Below are positions 22,506 to 33,135 of a stretch of 64,000 nt of DNA, in pieces. A model generated the notes under the pieces. The model worked only from the letters and a program-made list of their open reading frames with translations, ran no database searches and was not told the origin of the DNA. Every line of letters begins with the position of its first letter. Within the stretch, counting starts at the first letter, position 1. The DNA is from Aurelia coerulea (taxonomy: Eukaryota > Cnidaria > Scyphozoa > Semaeostomeae > Ulmaridae). The position numbers were made by a program, and so were the translations under genes. The stretch lies in assembly GCA_039566865.1 (NCBI GenBank), contig CM076943.1, forward strand, positions 33,178,663-33,242,662, written 5' to 3'.

Positions 22506-23891
22506 TGCTTTGTCACTTTTTAATATATTAGAGTGAACATTTTCAATCGAATCCACTGGCTAGTCTGTGAATTTGCCTTTTGAAAATAGCTCAGACACCA
22601 AAATGGCTGATATGGGTCAGTAATGATCAATAATGGGTGAGGCCTCTGAATGGTTCCAATAAATTGCTAAAACCAGCATGGGCGTTGGGTCTTTGGGGGG
22701 AATTGCGCAGGTTCGTGTGGTCTTTCATGGAGATCTGATGCTTATGCTCTAATTCTCTCGTGTAAACTTTTCCTCTGGCCTGACCAGTCAGTAATGTACC
22801 GGTCAGTAATGTCAGAGCCTTGAGAATTTTAGAACCAGTAGTCAACTCTGTTACCTTCGGCTGACAAGAATTTCATGCTTCAAATGGAATTTTAAGGCAG
22901 TAATTAAAATATGTTTGGCTGCCTGTTTCTGGAGAAATTGGTCACGTTGTGGAAACGCTCTTCAAATGGAGCAATGTCAAAATCTCATAAAATCGTCACT
23001 GAACTGCAACTGCGTTCTTTTGGCCACAGAAAGAAGACATTGTTAGTTCAGCCTATTGGTTTCTCCAACATCAGATTCAACTGGAAGACAGTACCACTTT
23101 ACTACTGGAGAGATAAAAGATGTAGTGACTCGGTTTGAGACCTCCTGCATAAATGAATTCCCCTTCCTCCTTTTAATTCCTAAACATTTTCTTCAATTAC
23201 CAAATGAATTGCTATCAAGTCAAAGTTTCGCTGAGCTTTATTTTTGTGTCTCAAAATTCCGTCAGCAAGAAAGTTTCCTGATCTTTGAAGATCAACTGAC
23301 AAATTGCAGGTCATTTGTGCATTTAATTTTCATGCAGAAGGCTATCCTCAACAGATCATTCTCTCCGAAAGATCTATTCTGTGCCTCTTTTGTAGAATGA
23401 CTGATACATTTATTCGGTCGATGAGTTATGTGATTATGAGTTATGTCATTACACAATTAGTGTCCCCCCCCCTTTAATTTATGGAGACCCAAAATTTAGG
23501 ATATATCTCTGCCTTTTAATCCTTGAAAGTAAGCAACGCTTTTTTATTCACCATATGCAATGCTGATTTTATGAGATTTTGACTTTGCTCCAGTTGAAGA
23601 GAGTTTCTACAACATGACCAATTTCTCCAGAAACAGGCAGCCAAACATAGTTTAAGTACTGCCTTAAAATTCCATTTGAAGCATGAAATTCTTCTCAGCA
23701 GAAGGTAACAGAGTCGACTGCTGGTTGTAAAATTCTCAAGGACTGACCGGTACATTTCGCAGCCACTGAACATGACCCATATCGGCAATTTTGGTGTCTG
23801 AGCTATTTTCAAAAGGCAAATTCACAGACTAGCCAGTGGCTTTGATTGAAAATATTCACTCTAGGAAAACATCAGCTGGTATATATTAACA
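22506..23891. mobile_element. TIR element inserted in the right arm of the long-TIR element
   Basis: The arms are long inverted repeats: 22506-23010 pairs with 23550-23891 (for example GGCTAGTCTGTGAATTTGCC against its complement near 23817-23836). A central part of about 0.5 kb holds short frames (22911-23138, 23056-23400) with no domain I recognise. The flanking arm of the older element resumes on both sides. It is about 1.4 kb, with superfamily unknown. Confidence 0.65.
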
Positions 23892-24265
23892 AGTGACAAT
23901 GCAATTCGGAATTATTCACACCAAAATTTGTAAAATATTTTTTGAATCTGGTAAAATTGCACAAACATACAATTTTGTGCCATTTTGATACCTAATTCTT
24001 TTTTCAAATGGAAGCTCGTGGTAGTTTTTATCACTTTTTTCTGACTTCTTACAGCATGAGAGCACAAGATTATCATTTGTAGTTAATTGGTTTTTGCCGT
24101 TTTAGCAGGAAAATTCATACAACTTCCCTCGAAAGTGTCTTAATTCAGAATTTTTCATTATCATTTGTTTGAATTTTTCATTATCATTTCATTATCAACC
24201 TTATTTTAATTCGATTATTCATATCTAGCTATACATACATATATACATATATTTAGAGTTAAGTC

Positions 24266-26439
24266 TACATGGCAGCCCCCTAAGGATGACCCACTTCTGC
24301 TTCTGGAGAACTATTTTTCGCTGTTGGAGCAGGAGGTAATGTCTGTCTCTCTGGAGGTTAAGAACTTTAGTAATCTTTCTTCTTCTGAACAACTTTCTTT
24401 GAAGCAGCTTAAATGTGACAGGAACATAGTTATCAAGGAAGCGGATGAGGGATCAGCGGTTGTAGTTGGGATCGGGAGGATTACATAAGTGAAGCTAACC
24501 GACAATTAGACGATAGGCAGGTTTATGAAGAAATAGAGGTGGACCCCACGGTAGATTTGGGTAAGACCATTAATTCTAGGTTGAAAGAACTGAGGGAGGG
24601 GGACCCCGGTCTAGAGGAAGTGACTGAGTATTTGGAATTTAAAGATTCTAGGTTAGGTAGATTTTATTTATTGCTTAAGATCCACAATGGTTTTAGTAGT
24701 GCTATTTCCAATTATGGTACTATAACAGAACATATTTCAGAGTATCTACAATCTCTTACAAAAGGGTTGGACCCCTATTGAAAAATTCGAATTTTTGTCC
24801 CCTCTCCCCCTGTTTCAATGTTGATTGCCTGGTAAAGAGGTGTTTTTCATGCAGATCCGCCAAAATAATGATTCACCAATGCAAGCAACATTGAAATGGG
24901 GGGAGGGGGGACAATATTTCCGAAAAACGTAGATTTTCATAGGGGTCCAACACTTTTGCAAGAGATTGTAGACCACCACCTTAACTCGTTAGTTAGCCAA
25001 AGTAGGTCATATGTTAAGGACACTAACCACTTTTTGTCTAGGTTAAGTAAGCTAGGTAGGATACCAGAGGGGGCTTCGTTGTGTACAGTTGATGTTGTGG
25101 GACTCTATCCAAGCATTCCACACGGGGAGGGCTTAGAGGCCATCAGGGAGGCGCTGGATAGAAGGGAAAACCCGGGCGTGGCTACTGATACCCTAGTGGG
25201 GTTAGCGTCCTTGCTCTTGGAGAAGAATTATTTTGAATTTAATGATAGGATTTATAGGCAGAAATTGGGCACGGCTATAGGCACGAAGCTCGCTCCGGCC
25301 AATGCCAATCTCTTCATGACCCGGTTGGAAGAGAGGTTGTTGGAGGCTTCAGCTGACAAGCCCCTCATCTGGATGAGATTCATCGATGATGTTTTCTTTA
25401 TCTGGATGCACGGGGAGGAAAAGCTGAAGTCTTTCATCAATCATCTCAACAGTAGCCACGAAACCATTAAGTTTACTAGCGAGCAATCACGGGATAGTAT
25501 TAGTTTTTTAGATGTTCAGGTTATCGTGGGGGAGGGGGGAGTCCTTTCGACAGACTTGTTTTGCAAGCCAACTGATACACATCAGTACTTGCATAACAAG
25601 GCTTGTCACCCCTGGCACACGAAGAAGGCGATCCCCTATGGTCAGGCTCTTAGGTTTCGTAGGATATGCTCGGAAGATCGCCAATTTCAGGAGAGGGTAG
25701 GCGAGTTAGCTGGATAGATAGGGTACGTAGGTTGGATAGGACAACTCTTCTAGCAAATGCAGGAAATAGGACCAATAACCAAGGGAGGGGGGAAAGGGTT
25801 CCACTTGTTGCCAAATACTATCCAGCACTCAATAGTTTGGGGAAGGTTGCCAGGAGACTCCATTCTATGCTCACAAACTCGGAGGAGCATAGGGCGGTGT
25901 TTCCTGAGCCACCTTTAATAGCATTTAGGAGTTGTAAGAACATTAAGGATATACTTGTTAGGGCTAGGCTCAGTTGTGAGGGGAATGGGGGGACTGATAA
26001 GAAGGGATGTTCTCGTTGTAGTAAATCTCGTTGTCAAGTGTGTAATGTCATGAGTAATAGTGGACATTTTCATTCAAACATAGATAGCCGGGAATATAGG
26101 ATAAACTATTCGTTTAATTGTGACTTGTCAAATGTTGTCTATTTGTTGGAATGTACTGTTTGTGGTGTACAATATGTTGGTAGCACCTGCATGCCTTTTA
26201 GGCTAAGGTTTAACAATTACAAGGCGTGCAGTCATAAGTTTAATTCGGGGGCCTCAGTAGCCCAGGCGGAATTCTTCAGGCATTTTACTGGAGAAGGCCA
26301 CCACGGGTTTCTGAAGGATATTAGTATTAAGATAATCGATAGGCTAACGGGGGGAAATAGGATGCGGGAAAGCTTCTGGCAATATCGGCCGGATTGCTTT
26401 GCCCCTAAGGGATTAAACGATAGGCAGGTTGATACATAG
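24266..26439 (+). pseudogene. Penelope-like reverse transcriptase with GIY-YIG domain (broken)
   Basis: N-terminal part: LKCDRNIVIKEADEGSAVVV, then FKDSRLGRFYLLLKIHN. RT core: ASLCTVDVVGLYPSIPHGEG, KLGTAIGTKLAPANANLFM, WMRFIDDVFFIWMHG (catalytic DD), SISFLDVQVIV, FCKPTDTHQYLH. The connector includes RVPLVAKYYPALNSLG. The GIY-YIG region has a CSRCSKSRCQVC zinc-binding cluster, NVVYLLECTVCGVQYVGST and MRESFWQYR. This domain order defines Penelope-like elements, whose RT is related to telomerase. Damage: one base missing near 24468 (the next frame continues WDREDYISEANRQL), a 220-bp MITE at 24749-24968, and a frameshift near 25700. Expression of a whole protein is not possible. Confidence 0.88.
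24749..24968. mobile_element. 220-bp TA-flanked MITE inside the Penelope RT frame
   Basis: The ends are inverted repeats starting CAATCTCTT and continuing to TTGGACCCCTAT. TA is duplicated at 24747-24748 and 24969-24970. Ignoring the insert and one TA, the flanking codons join in frame (ISEYL before, DHHLNSL after), matching the family. It is clearly a late insertion. Confidence 0.88.
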
Positions 26440-26659
26440 ATTTGATTTTTGTTTACAATTTGGTTGTTTGGTTGTTTTGATTTTTACGCTCACCTTTTCA
26501 TAAGGGACACACGCTGTTTTTTTAGGGATCTCTTTTCTGCCAATCCGCTCTTGGATCTTTCTATTGTTTGTTTTGTTAGTTCACACGTTTTCTCTTCCTA
26601 GCTTCCGCGAGACAGACACCGCCGCCGACTTTAGCAGCTCTTTACTCTGCGCTTTCTTT

Positions 26660-27120
26660 AATAATAATAATAATAATAATAATGATAATAATAGAACAAT
26701 TTATTTACAGTTGGCTGGAAAGTAGCTAATGCTAATAAAGGCCAACTCTACCCTATTTACAATGTTTCAATCTAAGTTTTACATATGCGGCAGTTACATC
26801 CGGATCCCCTCCAACTTCTGATTTTAATTTTGAACCCATCATCGCTTTTTGCAGCTTTAAAGTTGTCTGGGAGCCGATTCCAAACCATGCTACCCCAAAG
26901 TGAAAGAGACTCATTTCCATATTTATTTGTCCTGGTTTTAGGAAGTTGGAGGAGATCATTTATTCTTAAGTTATACGGAAGCATTTTTCTATTGAAGAAC
27001 TCCCACAGGAAGGAGGGGTTTCCAGAATTAATACATTTGTACACCTCTAGCATAAGTTTTTGCAAATTTGATCTTCCCATTGCCGCCTTTGGCTACACCC
27101 CTATTTTGCACCTTTTATGA
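26660..27120 (-). pseudogene. 5'-truncated LINE tail (C-terminal RT region)
   Basis: The minus-strand frame 27080-26772 encodes NLQKLMLEVYKCINSGNPSF, LRINDLLQLPKTRTN and GNESLSLWGSMVWNRLPDNF, the C-terminal region of LINE RT proteins. The 3' UTR ends in (ATT)n, read on the minus strand, at about 26692-26662. The rest of the LINE is absent, as usual for 5' truncation. It is in reverse orientation to the surrounding Penelope element. Confidence 0.75.
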
Positions 27121-27219
27121 CTTATGGTATTAATCAGGATCCCGCTTAGGCTATTGTTTGGTATTGTATTGTTATTTCAAGATTTATATGTATGCTCCGT
27201 CAAATTTGGAAAGCTATTA

Positions 27220-27241
27220 CTGATGAAGGCTTACGCCGAAA
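27220..27241 (+). ncRNA. Hammerhead-ribozyme-like core, probably degenerate
   Basis: CTGATGA (27220-27226), then A, a three-pair stem GGC/GCC with loop TTAC, then GAAA (27238-27241). This is the hammerhead core arrangement, and Penelope-like elements are known to carry hammerhead motifs in their terminal regions. Stem I and stem III are not convincing: a GTC precedes at 27199-27201, but the base after GAAA does not pair as expected. I therefore regard it as a decayed motif. Confidence 0.35.
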
Positions 27242-27294
27242 GGTTTACTCGAATGTGTTTTTCTTAACTACACATATATATATATACATACATA

Positions 27295-27869
27295 CAACTA
27301 ATCTAAATCGAATCTAGCAGCAAAATGAAAAAGGAAATAAATAGGGAAATTGATACATAAATACATAAGCTAAATATCAGAAACTACGTGGACATAAATT
27401 GACAAAATCTATAGGATATCATAATCACAAGCGTTGCATTTACAGGTTGGGCCATTCCATTCTTTTATCATACCCTTTAAACTGTTAAGCTGATTTTAGT
27501 TCATTTGGCAAACAGTTCCAGATCTGAGGTCCCATAGCTTTAAAGCTCTTGGAACCGAAAGTTACCTGATTTGGTCGAAAATTATTTAAATTGTTGGGAT
27601 TCCGAGATGGATGCTTTGAAGTTCTTGAGCTAAAAATATTACGCATAAAAGATGGATTCAAGTTTTTTATTGGCTTAAAAATTTCGACACAGAGGGTTCT
27701 CTGACGAGCAACTTGCATTGTACATCTTTTTGACCTAATAAGAAGATCATCATAGGAGGTTTTATGATCATTGTACAGAAATCTTAGTGCGCGTTCCTGT
27801 ATTCTTTCAATTTTCTGGACTGATTTTGAAGATGTAAAGTACCAAACTAAAGGACAGTAGTTAAACTTC
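27295..27869 (-). pseudogene. 5'-truncated LINE tail (second family)
   Basis: The minus-strand frame from about 27869 to 27485 encodes NYCPLVWYFTSSKSVQKIER, IQERALRFLYNDHKTSY and TFGSKSFKAMGPQIWNCLPN, the C-terminal LINE RT region. The 3' UTR runs to a (TATG)n-like end near 27290. It belongs to a different LINE family from the neighbour at 26660-27120 and resembles the middle fragment at 7505-7910. It abuts the arm of the long-TIR element at about 27870. Confidence 0.75.
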
Positions 27870-28240
27870 ACGGCTGGATTTTGACAAGCATCTGCACAAC
27901 GTTGCAAGCTTCAACTTGCAAATAATTTTTCTTCTGATGATAGGCTGCATCTGAAATGATTTTCACTCAACAGAATTTTTACAGAGTCCTGTAATTGAAA
28001 TTAAAAATCATTCAAAATGTAACCTCATCTTTGGTCGAGAAGTCATCAAAAACTTCAACCAGCCATATAAAATCAACCGTTCAAGTTATGGAGCTGAAAT
28101 TTGAAATTTGACCTTGTCTTTAGGTAACAATTATGTTAAAAAATGTTGAGGGCGCTTCTCGAACATGACTTGACATGCCTTTGTTCAAATTATATGGAAT
28201 GACCCTTAGTCGACTAATTCCTATCTATTTTCCTTTGCAG

Positions 28241-28359
28241 GTGGGCGCTGAACTTTGTCCTAAAGAAGTAGAACCAGGCGTGTTGATTTCGTCTTTATCG
28301 GGAGTCCTGGTTACTCGCGACAACAAAATGACTTTGAATTCATACACGAGTAAAAAATC
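28241..28359 (+). CDS. INTS9: INTS9-like host exon (exon B)
   Basis: A 119-bp exon between TTTCCTTTGCAG and GTAAGTTTTT. It starts in phase 0 after exon A and ends with two bases of a codon. It encodes VGAELCPKEVEPGVLI, SSLSGVLVTRDNKMTL and NSYTSKK. The pattern A..L.P.E..PG.....S.VL.T.DNK..L is what I recall for human INTS9 just upstream of its C-terminal INTS11-binding domain. This is the strongest single piece of evidence for the gene. The upstream intron is about 19 kb. The tip of a long-TIR transposon ends 35 bp before the exon, close to the expected branch point, so the insertion has replaced normal intron sequence up to the polypyrimidine tract. Confidence 0.75.
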
Positions 28360-29394
28360 GTAAGTTTTTTCTTGCTTTTCATTACCCTTTGTGCTTGAGA
28401 CGTAAGCTGTAAGTGTATTTAGAATTTTTGATGGCATTTAAAGTGTTCATTTGAATGACACCCTTTTTTGATGAATTGACGAAAGGCTACAACCTCAAAA
28501 CTGGCTGAAATGTAGTAAATGCTAGGAGTGTCTGGAGTTCCTTTGTGCCGTTGGTTTGGCAGGCGATGCTTTGCAGTTCGCTCAGTCCCCTTGTGTAGTG
28601 TCCCTCTTTTGACTTATCTCTCTTACGTTCCTCTATTTTTTGTCTCGTTTGTTTTGCTTCCTTTCTTTACTTACGAAATTAGCTGTAGAATTTTTCCTTG
28701 TGATACATGGTGGGGACCAGATGAACTTGTGTCTTTTCCCGTATCTTATATCTCCGGTGTTTGGTGAACGATTTTAAGATGCAAGGTATGTGCATTTAAG
28801 TTAAAGATCAACAAATGTAGCTATGAACTAAAACGAGTCCCGATATTTTGTCCTTTTGTTCCCTTGTTTAGTCAAAAGGGGGTCCTTTTTTTTAAACACC
28901 CGGTATATTTTTTAGTCATCTCAAGTTCAATAACACCCTTACAAATGAAATTTTTTGTAACTGTATCAAACTCCATTTCTGCAAGCAGGACGGTGGTCAG
29001 TGCAATGAAAATGATAAGTAGATTTTGCAGATCAAAACTGTTCACAAGAGTTCGTAAGTCATCTGGTTAATTTGTCGAGGAATTAAATGTCTAGCCTGAG
29101 ATTGAAACGGTTATCACTTTCGCTGCACTAACCCCCGTACTGCTTCCAAAAATCGAGTTTGATTCACTAAAGATGTATTTCATCTGCAGGGTCTCATTGT
29201 TGTTGAGATAAATAGAAACATATAGGCAGGTGGCTATGGTATCGCCAGTTATACATGTTGATATTGTAAAATGCTGCTTGCAAATGCTGAAAAGTTGATT
29301 CAGAATTGACCCCGTTTTGGTTTTATTTTTTCAATGTTTTCAAACTAGTTTGTCATATTTGTTTTGCGAGGATAGACAGGTTAACTCAGAAGCT
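28360..29394 (+). other. INTS9-like intron, no assigned content
   Basis: No gene recognised. A fragment CACCCGGTATATT at about 28898-28910 resembles a TIR tip of the CCGGGTG group, without a partner. Confidence 0.4.
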
Positions 29395-30060
29395 TTTTAT
29401 GAGACACACTGTGTGTGTGAGCAAAGGCTCCATTTGTTTGATTGGCTGACGGCCAGACACACCCTAAAAATGTTCACACCTTGAAAGCCAATGCCGTTGG
29501 AAAATATGTGGACACGTGACGGGAAAAACCCCCTTTGGCTGGTTTTTACTCCTTCCCTCTAAAAAAGCCCAGTGTAAAATCTGTTACAAAATTTTGAAAA
29601 TAATTTTTCTCGCACGTGTTGAACAAGCCTTGGAGCACATTTTCCTCGCGAACTTTTCTGATATTCCAAATATTTATGAAATTACACTGGTTTGAAATTG
29701 AGGCAAGCGTTTCTACGGTCAGACACGATTTCAAAATCCTTGGTCGCGTTGGCCTAGTTTGGTCAAGAAATGAAGACAAAGTTTGTGGTTCGTTTTACAA
29801 AGAATGCAAATCAAAACTTACCGAGGATTCCCATAAATCCATTTGTTTAGTGTATGCAAACAAACAAGTATCCTATAAATTAATCACAAAATCCTTCTCC
29901 TCATTGCCTCAACTTTCAACTCTTGCTATTCTTGTCGTCAAACAATTTTATGACGAAAGTGCAATTGACATCTTCATAATACAGCGCGAAAACAACTAGT
30001 CACGTGGGGGGGGACCTGGACAATTTCTGACTGATGTTTGGAAGGTGAAACAATTTTGTT
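29395..30060. repeat. Dispersed 660-bp repeat, copy 1
   Basis: Runs from about GTGTGTGAGCAAAGGCTCC to AAACAATTTTGTTCC. An inverted copy occupies 49490-51905, where a hAT-like element (49919-51583) interrupts it. The plus frame 29616-29999 (127 codons) is not preserved in the other copy, so coding is unlikely. Ends and class not resolved. Confidence 0.7.
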
Positions 30061-30289
30061 CCTTGGGACAGGGAACAGATCATTTTGAAACAAAATCAAA
30101 ACAGCTCCTATAAACAGCTCTTTTGTAAACCAGGCTGAAAACAGCTGTTAGCTTAGTCCTGTTATTTACGTTGAAAAGAGATTGAATACATACATACATA
30201 ATCAAATTTTGATAGAACAAATGTTTAAAACGTCTAGAACGTGTACCAATACCAAATTTAATTGTTAAGACTATAAACCGGTAATAGAC

Positions 30290-30450
30290 CTATTAACAAT
30301 TTTGGAAAAGAGTCTGGATCGAGCGGTATTTTTATATATTTTTATATGAGAGGTTCGATAAGCTTCTATCCCTATCTGTGCACTTTAAAAATTCTGCAAA
30401 ATGTAAGAAAATATCGTTCGACTCAGACTATTTTTCAGACTAGCTTTGGT
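30290..30450. repeat. Short dispersed repeat, also at 37320-37510
   Basis: Shares an order of phrases with 37320-37510: AAAAGAG.CTGGATC.AGCG, ATTTTTATA.ATTTTTATA, GTGCAC.TT..AAAATTCTGCAAAATGTA-like, AGACTA..TTTCAGA-like. The second copy lies within an intron of the Kolobok-like transposase gene. Confidence 0.5.
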
Positions 30451-30566
30451 TGTCAAGTTGCAATTGACGGTTTCAGTATAGTTTGTTATATCTAATTAGA
30501 AAACTGCCAAAATACAAACCATCAAAGTTATTTGCGAACCCTCCTCCCCCATCCTGCTCTCAATTC

Positions 30567-31193
30567 AGTGGCGTCGTGGGAGCATAATTTTAGGGGGGCC
30601 GAGGGTCAGAATTTTCCGACAAAGAGACATTTTTCCGACAAAAATTAAGCAGGAATATAACGTATAAAAAGTGGCAAATGTCTCAGAACTTTTGTCATAT
30701 AAAAGTTCCATAATAGCGAAGAATTCTTCAAAGGGACACAGCAGTCCTAAAGTCCTGTTAAGAGGCGATTCTTGTTGGAGGTGAGGCTGTTGTCGAGACG
30801 TGATTGGTGTTGGAGGTGAGGCTGAAGCTACAATCCTTGCCAAAACAACTTGAAAAAGATGTAATTTCTCTGCTTTCTTGTCTGACGAAGCATCCAGAAT
30901 ACATTGCAGGAAACTTACTGTTTCTATTTTTCCTTCCCCCCCTGCCCCCCTGCCCCCCTGAGCAATGTTGGTCTGAAGCACTGATCACCATATATGAAGA
31001 AAATGGCTTTGGCTGCGTTTTTGTGCCCGTGAGAAATGCGTATTCGCACAAGAAACCAACCTTGTAGGGGGGAAAGGGGGAGAGCTGCGCAAAATTTTTC
31101 AAGAGTTTTGGCAAGGATTGTAGATGCGCAAGGAAGGAGGAAAACTGGGGGTCCGGGGCTTGCCCCTGGGAAAATTTTATGTGACCACGCCCT
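30567..31193. mobile_element. Probable hAT-like MITE
   Basis: The left end CAGTGGCGTCGTGGGAGCAT with AATTTT..GGGGCC pairs approximately with the right end GGGG..GGGAAAATTTTATGTGACCACGCCC. CAGTGGCGT tips are typical of hAT elements. No clean 8-bp duplication was found. The frames inside are unconvincing. Confidence 0.5.
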
Positions 31194-31739
31194 TTAGATC
31201 GTTGCAAAACGCCCCTATTTTAAAGAATCTACTATTTGTTTTTCATGGGAAATTTCGAAAAAAGGACCTCAAAAGCACTGGAAAATAGATGCCTTCATTC
31301 AAATTCATGCAGAGAATTCCGCAGCTGATACCTCTGGAACAGGGGACTCTCAAGACTTTGGGGCACATATTCTGTTGTAGCTCTTCTATTCTTTGGAAAA
31401 TATAAGTATTTCGACAGAAATCTGCTATCATTAACCCAATATTGTCCTGCTCCCATTATGGTGTGATTTTGAAACAAGCGAGAGAGTGCACATCTAGTTT
31501 GGCACTAAATGTTTCCTGACAGTTTTTCATCAATTTAAACTTTGTTTTGTTTCATCTATCTATTCAGATGTTTCCACTTATCTTGTTCTAAGAAACTGCT
31601 GGTAAGAATCTGTAGACGACTCTTTTAGTACAAGAGAAATGCTCCATGAAAAAATGATCAGATGTCAGTTCGACTTAAAAGACACTTCTCCATTGTTTAC
31701 GAGCTGCAAAGTGTTTTAAGACAGAATTTGTTCATCAGA
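31194..31739. other. Intron spacer, nothing recognised
   Basis: No domain, repeat partner or terminal structure seen. Confidence 0.35.
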
Positions 31740-32200
31740 AACATTTTTTTTTGTATAAGAAACAACAAGGGCAGATTTTGTGACAATAGACTCTTTGGTT
31801 TGTTTACATATGACGCCATCTTGGTTAACTAGCCAATCAGAGCGCTCTATTTCTATGGCGTCATCTGGTGATAATGGCGGAAGGAGGGGTTTGCTGTGGG
31901 GAAAACCACACCCTCGTTTTTTCCTCGCGACGAAAATATACTTCCGCAAAAACTCGAACTCTTTTGCACACGTATAGAACGAGAAATTTCACATACGTTT
32001 TTATTAGCACTAAGCTCTGCGTCTTCTGGTCTTCGCGCGATCGTTCGCTCTAGACACCCCTTTTTGCACGTCTTCCACGCGCCTCCGACGGCCATGCCCT
32101 AACCCAACATATCACACTTCTTGATCAAAATCGATGATGTGACCTCAATTGCGCTGCCAGCAGATGAAAGAAATATTTTAAGAAAAAGTTTTAAAATGTA
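31740..32200 (-). repeat. 460-bp dispersed repeat with conserved-looking ORF, copy 1
   Basis: Reverse complement of 47812-48245, about 16 kb away. Both copies contain an 80-codon frame (here minus 32095-31853) starting MAVGGAWKTCKKGCLERT and ending FRH.HQMTP. Comparing the copies by eye gives about 3 silent and about 8 replacement differences, most of them C-to-T or G-to-A, which is what neutral decay produces. I therefore do not call a gene. The sequence contains ATGGCGTC/ATGGCGG motifs resembling YY1 sites, so it might derive from a promoter and first exon. Confidence 0.7.
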
Positions 32201-32651
32201 ATAAAATCCATTTTCAATATAAACTGTCCGAATCGGTGGACATTGCAACCCCCGCAACCACCAATCCTTTTAGGGCGAGAGGGCGAGACGATCCGGGGAC
32301 GAGAAAGTTCATGTGCTGAGTACCTGTAAATTATAGACTAAAATCTTTGAAAATGGTAAAATACCAACCTTCTAGAAAACGTAAATTATACTGTATGCAA
32401 AATATTATTCATCCAAAATTAGGTGAATACCTACTCTAATGGTCATGTACGTATCGTCATGAATTGTCACGAATCGTCATGGCAAGAAAAGTTAGTTGAG
32501 CATGGAGGACTTCTTCTCAGTTAGGCCCGATCTCTCTTCTAAGTTTGTAAAATATGATTGAAAAATTGTTGCTGTATATTTATTCAAAGCAATTAATTAC
32601 AGAAATTACACTCAGAAATATACTAATGTAAACTCCTTCTCTATCAAAATC
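32201..32651. other. Intron spacer, nothing recognised
   Basis: Contains a small purine-rich patch (GGGCGAGAGGGCGAGACG near 32273) and ATCGTCATG repeats near 32455-32480. Confidence 0.35.
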
Positions 32652-33135
32652 TAGCCTGTGTTCCAGACCACTTGGAAAGAAAAGTGGTCTGTTTAACCAA
32701 GCACTAATCCGTGTTCAGACGATGAATTGAATTGCGAAATAATTAAGGGCATTCTTTCACTGCAATGAAGTCAGTGATCAACACAACGGATGTCTTTGTG
32801 AACATGTGTGTTTGAAACAAACCAGGGCTGATCGTTATCACTTTGCACGGGCGTAAAAACTCAGTAGGATTAGCAGGCATTCAAATCTCCTATTCTTTCA
32901 TCGTAAAAAGTCAACAGGATTAGCAGACATTGAAATTTTCTATTCTTTGTATTGTAATGTGAGTTCTTCACATGAGACAGGCTTTTCCTTTTGATAACAA
33001 AACAAATAGTGATTATGCGAATTATTAGTTGCATATATTAATTTTTCTTCAGATTCCGAAGAAAATTTGTGAACACGGATTAGTGCTTGGTTACACAGAC
33101 CACTTTCCTTCTCAAGTGGTCTGGAACACAGGCTA
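32652..33135. mobile_element. hAT-like MITE with 8-bp target duplication
   Basis: The left tip TAGCCTGTGTTCCAGACCAC pairs with the right tip GTGGTCTGGAACACAGGCTA. The inner arms also pair (ACCAAGCACTAATCCGTGTTC against its complement near 33070). The 8-bp repeat TCAAAATC lies at 32644-32651 and 33136-33143. It is 484 bp and non-coding. It shares TAGCC..GGCTA tips with the 53-bp insertion at 948-1000. Confidence 0.85.

Larger units (their letters stand above)
24250..27300 (+). mobile_element. Penelope-like retroelement with GIY-YIG endonuclease
   Basis: Coding region 24266-26439, then a non-coding tail, and after an inserted LINE fragment (26660-27120) a further piece reaching the TA-rich stretch near 27290. 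That piece contains a hammerhead-like core at 27220-27241. The 5' side begins in CATACATATATACATAT just after the older element's arm. Whether the 27120-27300 piece belongs to this Penelope copy is inferred from its hammerhead-like core. Confidence 0.65.
15915..28205. mobile_element. Long-TIR DNA element, enlarged by nested insertions
   Basis: The left arm starts GGGTCATTCCATATAATTTG at 15915 and runs to about 16840. Its inverted partner is found in three separated pieces on the right: 27870-28205 pairs with 15915-16229, 23892-24180 with about 16231-16505, and about 22195-22505 with about 16510-16840. The order is exactly that expected of one about 0.9-kb right arm split by two later insertions: a TIR element (22506-23891) and a block with Penelope and LINE sequence (24180-27870). 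A LINE (17500-22075) fills the centre. The 67-codon frame at 16623-16826 lies in the left arm and is not conserved in the right arm. The superfamily is unknown. The right tip ends 35 bp before the INTS9-like exon at 28241. Confidence 0.75.

Noticed and set aside
29616..29999. 127-codon ORF
   Set aside because: Lies in the 660-bp dispersed repeat and is not maintained in the copy at 49490-51905.
31853..32095. 80-codon conserved-looking ORF, also at 47917-48156
   Set aside because: By-eye comparison gives more replacement than silent differences, so conservation is due to recent common origin and not selection.
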